Program-made: the position numbers and the translations under genes
The notes under the pieces: model-generated
Databases searched by the model: none
What the model was told of the DNA's origin: nothing
What the model saw: the letters and a program-made list of their open reading frames with translations, nothing else
Assembly (NCBI RefSeq): GCF_025399195.1
Contig: NW_026252104.1
Coordinates: forward strand, 62,001 to 126,000
Reading direction: 5' to 3'
Length of the DNA stretch: 64,000 nucleotides
Source of the DNA: Umbelopsis ramanniana AG
Lineage: Eukaryota; Mucoromycota; Umbelopsidomycetes; Umbelopsidales; Umbelopsidaceae
Shown: one piece after another, positions 24,070 to 32,999 of the stretch
How positions within the stretch are numbered: the first letter of the stretch is position 1
Layout of the letters: every line of letters begins with the position of its first letter

Positions 24070-25054
24070 CGAAGCGATGGGATCTGGGAAGATGGTGGAC
24101 CTCGTGTGCTTTGTGGACCGGCATACAATGTAACAATGAATGCCGTAAGCCAAAAGCAAAAGCAAAGACACGAAACGAAATGAGCTCTAATGTAAATGAT
24201 GGATTGACTTCATATCAGCTAAACAGGCTTGAGATAAAATGCATTCATCATATATTTCTAGGATGCCATCAGTGATGAGCCGAAAAGGGACCAGTTTGAA
24301 TTCCCATACTGGTCCTTGTGTAAGGGCGTCTTATTAAAATTACACATTACATGCCTAACCGCCACAGCATGCTAAACCATCGCCTTCTGCGAGCAGCAAC
24401 CGTGAAACGTGACCCATTAATTTGTGCTGCCCAGGTAACTACCCCATACACAAAGGAAAATAAAGATGGGTCACGATGGCTTTTCATCCATCGGTGACAA
24501 GGAGGTTTTGTAGAGAAAATTTGCCTTTTACCCCAGTTGTACCCCGTTCACACCCTCAGGTCTTACTAGTACCACTCTAAATTTTCCTTGTTACAGCAAC
24601 ACACTGATTCAGTTCTCCATGTACCCTTCCACACTGTCTTGGAAAAATTGTATGCTAGCCGCTGATCATTTTGAAGCAAACGGATTATCGATGGTTTTGA
24701 AAATGGCAGCTGCAGCCTCTTCAACCATCTCATTCACAAGAGTGACACAATAGAAAGCGATCGTTTAATAAGTAATATTTACTCATCAGGCGGGGTTTAC
24801 GTCGACCTGCTCGCCCAGTAGGTACCTTTTAGGCATTGAGAAATTTTCCATTGCAATACCTGGTCTGGATGGAGTTTACTTTTTTTTATGTGTGATACAA
24901 TTACCTTAGCCGAGAAACCGTACGCTTATTTCATAAGCATTCAATTCGTGACACTGGGAGCACAAATCGTCACTTCCTTCCCACCCTATTGATTGTATGT
25001 CATCTCTCACTTTGAACACCATCCCATAACAAAATAATCTACGACTACAGATGC

Positions 25055-25083
25055 TTATGTTTATGTTTATGTTTATGTTTATG
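25055..25083 (+). repeat. (TTATGT)n microsatellite
   Basis: Almost five perfect tandem copies of the hexamer TTATGT, 34 nt beyond the stop codon of the chimeric gene (on its 3' side). Probably a simple repeat in the 3' flank. Confidence 0.9.
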
Positions 25084-25116
25084 AGAATACTCTATATTGA
25101 TATCTGAAAAGCAGTG

Positions 25117-27528
25117 TTACTGTCGTTCAAAATAAATAGGCTTATCCACAGGTTCTAAGGAATCGGGCCTCAGCCGAGTGAGGGATAGGCATTGCAGACT
25201 ATTTTTTGTATCAATCTGATCTTGAAGTAATCGCACCGAATATACATATGGTAACTTCCGACCAATGACCTTACTAGAGACCTCGTCGAGATCCCACACA
25301 TACCCAACTATTTGATTTGGATGAAGTTTCCCATCCAGTAGTCCTAACTTCATACGTAACAGAGCGGGTGTTCCATTCTGAGTCGTTTGATTCTCAACAC
25401 GGGCCACGCCGAAATGCTTGTTGTGAAATAATCCCATAAAGTTATGCGCAAATTCCTCATTGTGACCATTGGCACTCGCTAAAGCGATCCTGGTACGTTC
25501 CTCTGCCACTTGTGTTTCGAAGCGATGTGTTTTCCACTTCTGAAAAGCTGAAAGAAAATTTTTTGGTCGCTTATCCAGTAAGAGATCCATAGCACACCAG
25601 GGGAGGATATTGCATAGCGGAGAGTCTTGTTGATTGGTGAAAAGAATGACTCCGCAACCTTGAGCTGGAGCCATAATGCAAGACGTTGTTATCCCGGAAA
25701 TTTCGCTAAAATGACTACATACTTGCCCGTCTCTGAATGTGCTGATAGTCCATCCAAGACCATGCAATGCTGTGCCGAAATGTGGCTGACTCGATGAGGA
25801 CGAAATACTATGTCCTGCAAAAATATAGTTTGAAAGGGTATCGCGAGAAACTGGTGGCACACGCTCTAGAGTCTCTGGGCCATGCATTAGACTTCTTATC
25901 CACTCAGCCATGTCGTGCACGGTGGAAAACATTCCTTTAGCCGCGGTATATTGGCTGTACAAAGTTTCAAACATCGGAATTGGAGTGTCTATCGATTGAG
26001 TCCCATAGTCGTCATATGTATATCCTGTTGCGTAAAATTTCTTGTCCCGATATCTTGTCTTGGAGTAAACTCCAGTATTCTTCAGTCCCAACGGTGTTAA
26101 AATATTTTCTTGAAGTTGATCCTTCCAACTCTTGAATGCAATGGCTTCCAAAACACGAATGGCTACAAGGTATGTAAGTTCGTTGGGAACCGAGGTTGAC
26201 CTAAATGATTCAACCGCGGCTATATGTTTGAGTCTTTCCATAATCAAAGCGGGAACCTGCTTGTGTAGCCAATCTTGAGTAACTGATTGACCATGTGGGT
26301 ATATGTCGGCTACGGCTAGTTCGTTATAAGGTATTCCCTAAATGAATAGTATACAGTCGATGAGCATGAACATTACATAGTTTTTTGCATTCCACACAAG
26401 ATCACTTCTACTCGTACCGTTCTATTCGCCAAAAGATCTATTATGGTTGTATACTTCGAAGCAACTTCATCAGACAGTGAAAATTCTGGTATATATGTAG
26501 AAATTGGCTCGTTCCATCCAAGTTGTCCGCTCTCTGCTAACTGTGCCGCTACTGTGACCGAAAATTCAATATACATGAGATCGATTCATCGACTAAGTGA
26601 CAAATTACTCACAAACAGCAATAAATGAATGCGTAAACTCTCCTATTGGCCATTGCGTCTTTCAGAGTAGAATATAATGATTAGCAAAAGCATCAAGTTA
26701 GGGAACCTATAGCATAGCTCCACTTACGGTTTCCGAAACTTTTGTCATAGTATCATTTGCTTTCCCGAAGCCTCCTTCGAAGATGATATTTCCTTCTCTT
26801 ATTAGTGCGTATGCAATTCCACGAGCTAATGTAAGGTGTAGCTGACATTAGCAAAACGAGATAAAAAGATCCACTCAAAGACCAAGTGGCTCACCATGAA
26901 ACTTTTGACAGCGGTCTTCAGCATATGTTCTAAATGTCTGAACAAGCTCAAAATCGGTCATTTTACTTGCACCTTTTCTTTGCAATGAGGTAAATACAGC
27001 GTCCCAGTACTCAAAATCAGCAGACATGAGAGGGTCATTTGCATCGCTCGCACGCTTCAAGAAAACCTCTGCATTGTCGATATTAAGACCAACATCAGCG
27101 ATTTCTGCGGTAAATTCTTCTCTCCGAGATAGATTTTCGTTCAGCAGATGTCGCTGCTTGGTTGATTTTGACTTGGAATTCTGGTTCATGGTCAACTCAT
27201 GTATCAAACGGATATATGTGGTACGAGAAGCAGTAAGACCAAATTCTTCATTTAACATGTCTGTGAGTTCAAACTGATTTTTGTATTGCTGCTCTTTTAC
27301 AATCTCCAGGATCCGTTGGTGATGAACTTTATCTATACCACGCCGAGTACCGATCGGCTTATTTCGTTTTACAGAGTTCGGATCATTGGTTCTTTTGACA
27401 AGATTGCGAATGGCTGTTCTAGAAACTCCCAAATGTTCTGCAACTTTTCCAGGCTTCCACTTTGCATCTTTAGTAAGTGTGATTGCTTTGTTCACTTGCT
27501 CTGGAGTCAAATGCTTATTTCTTCCCAT
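25117..27528 (-). CDS. Chimera: Tc1/mariner-type HTH N-terminus fused to inactive serine beta-lactamase-like domain
   Basis: Predicted 710 aa. Exons on minus: 27528-26895, 26825-26728, 26658-26613, 26551-26418, 26337-25117. Residues 1-160 look like the N-terminus of a Tc1/mariner-type transposase: two helix-turn-helix units (KVAEHLGVSRTAIRNLVKR; ELTDMLNEEFGLTASRTTY) and the lead-in RREEFTAEIADVGLNIDN, which stops where the first catalytic Asp strand would be; no DDE triad follows. From about residue 190 the same exon runs into a class C beta-lactamase/LACTB-like fold: FHARGIAYALIREGNIIFEGGFGKAND, given here as its role near 210-236, then PISTYIPEF, LLANRTGIP, ILTPLGLKNTG, GLGWTIS. The catalytic S-x-x-K is replaced by E-F-T-H (251-254), and Y-x-N by V-P-N (354-356). 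So a DNA-binding pseudo-enzyme is a possible outcome; function unknown. The fusion lies inside exon 1, not at a splice junction. Confidence 0.7.
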
Positions 27529-27599
27529 GTGTATCCATGTGTGGATTTGCAATTATCGATATGAATTGGGAGAATTTCAATGGCAGGGCAATAAATTTT

Positions 27600-27655
27600 A
27601 CCGAATTTTTTGGCTGTTGGCTCAAAATCATCGAATTTCTTTTTTGTGGACCGAG
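27600..27655 (-). mobile_element. Possible terminal-repeat remnant of a Tc1-like element
   Basis: Read on the minus strand, the segment begins CTCGGTCCACAAAAAAG and continues to TTTTGAGCCAACAGCC, ahead of the transposase-type ATG at 27528. This wording resembles ends of fungal Tc1/pogo elements (GGTCC-A-rich, then TTTTGAGCC). No inverted partner was found downstream, so this is only suggestive. Confidence 0.25.
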
Positions 27656-27795
27656 CGAATTGTAGATATTCATCTTTGTTTTGTAAGCCAACATGAAATT
27701 ATAGCTAAAATGTTTATGTAAATTCGCATTCAAATGTGGCATACTCGTGCTAGACAATTAATCAACATGCACTTCGTGAAATTATTGCCAGCAGA

Positions 27796-27805
27796 TATAT
27801 AAAAG
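27796..27805 (+). promoter_or_regulatory. Orphan TATA box, forward strand
   Basis: TATATAAAAG followed by a CT-rich leader and then ATG at 27891, which opens only 15 codons (stop at 27936-27938). It has the look of a real promoter in this window but no forward gene follows; the next gene is the converging sugar transporter. Confidence 0.3.
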
Positions 27806-28034
27806 CTGTATCCCTTGCACATTTAGCTTGTTTCTTTTTTCTTTTGTCTTTTGATCTTTTCTTTCATTTTATATTGGCTTTTCCGCATTAATGTGGTCAT
27901 ACAGTATAATACGATACTTTTGCGAGTTAACAAGATAAAAAGAAGGAACGGTAGTATTAGACAGAATACATAAATATATAGACTTTGATTAAACGAAATA
28001 CGGTCACTATCGGTGAAATAATCACTGCAGTTAA

Positions 28035-30011
28035 TTATTTGCCGTGGTTTGCAGCAATTTCTTGGAAATCATCGACGTTGACACCAAGCTCCATAGCGGC
28101 ACGCTTTTCTATGGCTGGATCGTCTCCAAAAACGATTTCCATGTCTTCCAAAGACCGACCAGCTGTCTCTGGAATGAAAAAGCAAGCAATTCCCATAAGA
28201 ATACAGCATCCACCAAACAAGAAATACAATCCACTAGATGTAGCAGCGATAACAACAGGGGTGATAAAAGTGATGACAATGGCAAAAAGCCAATTGGCAC
28301 CGGTAGTAAGAGAAGTAGCCTGATTAAAATGGAAACAAAACCGTTGTCAGTGTTCTGATGGCACTTCTTTGACAGACAGATGTACAAATTACCTTTGCTC
28401 TGACTCTCATTGGGAAAATTTCGGCTGGATAGATGAATCCACATGCTCCCCAAGAATAGGCAAATGCCAAAGTGAAAATGAATATGAAGGCGATGACTGT
28501 ATTGGTGGCAGCTGTAGAGTTCATGACGAGATTGCCATCCACCATAGAGGATTGCGTTTGGAAAACTCCTCCAATGACGAACATAGCCAAAGCTTGAATA
28601 AAAGCACCGGATATCAAAGTGGGCTTACGACCCCAACGATCAATCCAAATAACAGCAGGTAGGGTTGCAGCGAAGTTACAGATACCAGTGACTCCAGTAG
28701 CGACCAAAGAGTTGGTTGTTCCAGACAAACCGGCTGCTTGGAATATAGAGGGAGCATAGTAAAGCACACCATTGATACCGGTGAATTGCTGTGCGGATTG
28801 AATGAATACACCAATGATAGTTCTCTTTAGAACTGTGCCTTTGAATAGCTCAGCATAGCTGGAGTTTTAAGAAGTGGATGTCAGAGTCAGTACATATATG
28901 AGGTTTGGTCACACGAGAATTCTGAAGAGGGCATGTACGACTCGCTTGATATGTCAGATTACTTACCTTCTAATTTCCAGCTCGTGTTCCAGTAGGATTT
29001 CATCATGAATTTGCTTGAATTCCTTCTGAACTTCAGGGTCGTTGATATCACCATCAGCACGCATGTCAGCCAAAACCTGCAAAGCTTCCTCATTTCTGCC
29101 TTTGTCTGTAAGCCAACGTGGCGAGTAAGGCAACCAGTACATTGCTGAACCAAGACCCAAGGCAAAAATCATTTGAACGATAAAAGGCACACGCCATGCC
29201 ATATCACTCTGGATATTGGAAGTTCCAAGATCAATGACTACACAAAAAAAATGGACCCGTGTAACACATGAGATAGGGATCGAGATCGTAGTTTCAAATT
29301 GTCTAAACAAGCAAATTTGACTCACAGTAACTGACAACGATACCGAACGTTATCATGAGCTGGAAAAGACAAATAAGACGGCCACGAATTTTTGGTGGTG
29401 CGATTTCAGAGCTGTACCATCAACTGTTAATAAACACTATGAAGCAACTGGATAAATTTATACTGGTCCCATTACTTACTGATACAACGGAACAGAATTT
29501 GTCAAAAGACCGTTACCGAAACCGCCAATTAATCGTCCAGCTACCATCATACCAAAGTTGGCGCCAATGATTTCGAACATGATACCAAACGCATACACGA
29601 ATGATCCCGTCATGATAGTCCATTTTCTACCAATTTTGTCGGCAAACCAGCCAGTCAACAAAGATCCCAGCATAGCCGTGAGAAGAATAGCGGCGACAAA
29701 TAGACCCTGATTGTAACTGTTACCATCCAAGGGAGGGAATCTAGACGTAAACTGGCTCATGGCCAAGATACCAGATATTGCACCTGATATATAGGTGAGC
29801 TACATGTGTTGCTTACTTTACGCAGCATCGTGTAGCTGCTTACCTGTGTCATAACCAGAGATAAACTGTAGAGAAAAAGGGAGACAATCAGTAAGGCGGA
29901 GTGATTGGCATTAGAAATAGAATCGAGAACACCTACACCACCAACAGCGGCTAGAATTGCAGCAACATAGAGGGCAAACTGACTGTGCTTCTTAGGGACC
30001 TCTTCAGTCAT
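28035..30011 (-). CDS. MFS sugar/hexose transporter
   Basis: Predicted 502-aa plasma-membrane transporter of the sugar porter (SP) family of the major facilitator superfamily, 12 membrane segments. Exons on minus: 30011-29937, 29865-29844 (22-nt exon), 29783-29480, 29411-29326, 29237-28967, 28858-28393, 28319-28035. Seen: GFISGYDTGAISGIL in TM1 (split over the 22-nt exon), ADKIGRKWTI, GRLIGGFGNGLLTNSVPLY, SEIAPPKIRGRLI, SPRWLTDKGRNEEA, QQFTGINGVLYYAP in TM7, DRWGRKPTL, PAEIFPMRVRAK and PETAGRSLEDME. All SP family motifs are kept. The QQFTGIN motif suggests hexose uptake; exact sugar unknown. A TATA box lies at 30059-30066. Confidence 0.93.
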
Positions 30012-30058
30012 GATAATGGATGCAGAAGTTAGCAGCTAAACAAATTTGAACTTAATGA

Positions 30059-30066
30059 TTTTTATA
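30059..30066 (-). promoter_or_regulatory. TATA box of the sugar transporter gene
   Basis: TATAAAAA on the minus strand, 48 nt before the ATG at 30011. Confidence 0.5.
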
Positions 30067-30414
30067 CCCTTTATTTTCTTTTTATTTGGATACCAGCCAT
30101 TCAAATAAAGTTTGATGTTACCGTGGATTTTCACACCCAGGCAAATTGTTGGCGAAGCTGCTAGTTTTGCCAATTTTGGAGATCTTAACTTCCCAACTAC
30201 GGCTGCTATTTGGGCTTCATGATCTATTTTTACGCAAAACGTACCAAAGAGGGGGATATGGTGCAGGGTCACATCAGCTGGACAAGATAGTTGGTAATTA
30301 GGATTTGGAGTGCTCGCCAACCAATTGATGCGAAGAAACCCCAGTCACGCCACAATAAGCAAGGCGGGCAAAACTCAGCGGGGACCATCATCGTCCACGC
30401 CTCAGACTATAACC

Positions 30415-31287
30415 ATGGTAAGATGGATAATAATTCTCGGACGATCGTCCGATCTTTTTTATGCTTTGCCTATCTAATCGCCTAACGGTTTCCCGGGATG
30501 TAAAACGTACTAGGCCAACGCGTCCTCGAAGAAGATCGCAGCTAACAACGCTAAGATCCTAGCTAACCTTCGCATTGGTTTCTTAGTTGTTAATGTAAGT
30601 TCCCCCTTCTGTGTTGTCCTATTTACCGACAAATAACTTACTAATCCGGACATGGAAAAAAAAAGGGTTTTTATGTTTTGTGGAGAGGCATAATGTTCTG
30701 GAAAACTTTCACATTTTCCACTCTGTTGGCGTACAGTATCACAAGTGGCATCACTTTTTACTTTTATAATGTTCTCAAGAACGCTGGCACACCAAACTAC
30801 AAAGCAGATGGAAGTATTGCTAGCGGTGGTGACGATCTTAACGCAGAAGGGTTGACAGCGTGAGTTGAATTACATTTTTGTTATTTTTGCCTTTTTGCTG
30901 TTTCTCGATCTGTGGAATAGTTTCTCTGTCTTCCCGCCGATCGTAGTAACATTTTAGTTACGCGCAGTTACATGTTTGATATCATTTATATCACATGGTT
31001 TGTACATATCACCACGGCGGTAATCTCCTCCAAATTCTGGTATACCTACATTGTGGTAAGTCATCAAAAATGGATACCAAGGACACTCACAATCGATTTA
31101 TTGACCTCACATTTTTTAGATTCCTGTTTACGCTGGCTTCAAATTATGGCCATTCATTGCACCATACCTCAAGAGCAGCGGTTCTACTGAGGAAAGCAAT
31201 GAACCTACTGGCCCAGCAAAATCAAAGCGTCAAGCCAAGCTTGAAGAAAGAGCAAAAAAGGGACAAAACGTTAAATACAAACGATAA
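30415..31287 (+). CDS. SND2: SND2/TMEM208-like ER protein
   Basis: Predicted 177-aa ER membrane protein of the TMEM208/Snd2 family, part of the SRP-independent targeting route for tail-anchored and other membrane proteins. Exons: 30415-30417 (only the ATG), 30514-30594, 30666-30859, 30968-31055, 31120-31287. The spliced N-terminus MANASSKKIAANNAKILANL followed by VVNGFYVLWRGIMFW fits the family (basic Ala/Asn/Lys start, then paired hydrophobic helices). A second hydrophobic pair spans YMFDIIYITWFVHITTAVIS and FWYTYIVIPVYAGFKLWPFI. The C-terminus is KSKRQAKLEERAKKGQNVKYKR-like, a basic cytosolic tail typical of this family. The first exon model rests on ATG being followed directly by gtaag and on the frame after the tag at 30511-30513. 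It is divergent from the sugar transporter. Confidence 0.85.
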
Positions 31288-31350
31288 AATAAAATTTGCA
31301 AGTTGCAAAATACAGTTTTAATTTTATTGATTGAGTACGTGCAATTATGC

Positions 31351-32844
31351 TCAGTTTTGTGACATTAAGATTTGTTGTTTCTAATGAAGGTTGGTTGCAA
31401 TAGATGCGGAATGTTAGTATGGGATTTAAACCTTTTGTGTACGCTGCTTTCGATGTTGCTTACCAATTGTCGGACTTGTTCCTGTTGACCTGGGGGTAAT
31501 GCAGCAATGTCTGCATCGCTCAGTTGAAGGACTTGCATAAGAAGTGCTCTCTGTTGCTGTTGCAAATCATCTAAAACGTTTCGATATTGTCAATATGCAT
31601 TGGCACCTCCATTACAAACCATCAGCGACACTTACTTGTTCCTGCCGGAGGCATGGGAGCGGGTGGCTGTGGCATGCCTGGCACTGGGTTCATCATTGGT
31701 TCGGGTTGCTGATAAGGCATTTGTGGGTTTGGCGATCGGAAATGCTGCTGTTGACCTGCGTTTGAAATCTTTGGAGGTGGAGGTACATTTTGGGGCATGG
31801 GAGGCGGCGCCGCTGCATTGGCTGTTGTAGGTGCATTGGTCAATATTCGCTAGGAGACGAGCACAGTTCAGTATCAAATTCCCTCAAAGTACTTTTTTCA
31901 TAGATCTGTTCTACTCACCGATATCATGTTAGGATCAACAATATTCATCATAATCATTGCTTGGAACAAAGCATAAGTTATTTGAGGGTTTGTGTTTAAG
32001 AATTTTCGCGTGTAATCTGGTGAATCCGTAGCGAGTTGCTATTGAACAAAATCTTTAGCGCCTTCCGTCCATTCGATGTCAGTTTATAGCTTTTAAATAA
32101 TCACCTTCATCTGCGTCATCAAGGTATACAGCTGTTGAGGGTTCATTGAGGCTAGCGTTCCAGATATTTGGTCAGTAGCTGATCTGGAATCTGGTGTAGG
32201 ACCGACGTTGGGCATATTTGTTTGCTGCATCGGAGGAGGCGCTGATCGTGGTGGTTGGTTTGGCATCCTTCGGTTCTTCATAGTCATAATTTAGTAACAA
32301 TGTTTCGTCACATATATGAATTTGATCAAATACATACATCGTGTGCCCGCTCCCGCTGGCGCTGCGCTTCTATCGCTGGATCCATATCTGCATAATCGAC
32401 TCGAAGCTGACGCCCTCCCAATTCGTATCCATTCAAATTTCGAACGGCACTTGAGGCGGTTTCAGCATCTTTTCAAAAACAGATTGCCAATCGCCTAGTG
32501 AGCATTCAGATAATCGCGAAGCTGAAGACTATAGTGATAATATACCTTGGAATTCGCAAAAACCGTAGCCTTTTGGCTTTCCTGTGTCCTTATCAAAAAC
32601 AAGTCTATCATTGTAAAAGTTAGTACTTGATAATGCTGTTAAAGTATAACACGTCTGGTTTCTAACCTAAATGACTCTACTGGGCCAACTTCCTTAAAGA
32701 CATCAATCAATTGTTCTTCTGTGCAGTCGAATGGAATGTTTCCAACTATTGTTAAGTTGAGGGCATTAGTGGTTATGCGTATAATATTATGCTGTGCCAA
32801 ACTTCAATCGTACCAAATACTACGCGTGATCCTCTTCCAGCCAT
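31351..32844 (-). CDS. CSTF2: Cleavage stimulation factor 64 kDa subunit (CstF2/Rna15-like)
   Basis: Predicted 313-aa nuclear pre-mRNA 3'-end processing factor binding GU-rich elements downstream of the poly(A) site. Exons on minus: 32844-32814, 32745-32667, 32604-32546, 32468-32338, 32275-32105, 32038-31919, 31849-31636, 31570-31464, 31380-31351. Seen: N-terminal RRM (residues 9-85) with RNP2 VFVGNIPF and RNP1 GYGFCEF; hinge domain ([19 protein letters not shown], residues about 155-195) that binds CstF77/symplekin; Pro/Met/Gln-rich linker; and the C-terminal three-helix domain [20 protein letters not shown]...QLKQQI. The last 30-nt exon (KQQILMSQN) completes that domain; reading through its intron would replace it with an unrelated tail. 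Start ATG opens directly into the RRM. Confidence 0.93.
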
Positions 32845-32999
32845 AACTTAACAAAGGATCTGTTTAGTTTGCCACTGCTCGAAAAAAGAAGCAACTGAAC
32901 GCGGAGATCACGTGCTCGAAGAATTGCCAAAATTGACTGATTCGCTTCAAAAAATAAGTCTGCTTCCCTTGTGGTCAAGGAACTAAGGCTTCGGTGACA
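32845..32999. promoter_or_regulatory. Shared divergent promoter (CstF64 / SAMHD1-like)
   Basis: Only 155 nt separate the two divergent start codons, so both promoters must share this stretch. No TATA box was seen on either strand, as is common for such bidirectional housekeeping promoters. Confidence 0.55.

Larger units (their letters stand above)
23855..25116. other. Long promoter-proximal spacer upstream of the GH48 gene
   Basis: About 1.26 kb without a credible gene. It contains the inverted GTGGGG/CCCCAC pair at 24054-24069, additional GC-rich boxes (for example GCGGGG near 24793) and a (TTATGT) microsatellite at its right edge next to the 3' end of the chimeric gene. Frames of 60-80 codons at 23933-24275 overlap in both strands and look random. 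Confidence 0.5.
27529..28034. other. Spacer upstream of the chimeric gene
   Basis: About 500 nt holding the chimeric gene's 5' flank with a transposon-end-like segment (27600-27655) and a forward TATA box with a pyrimidine-rich leader at 27796-27890 that leads to no gene. The right end is the 3' flank of the sugar transporter. Confidence 0.45.
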
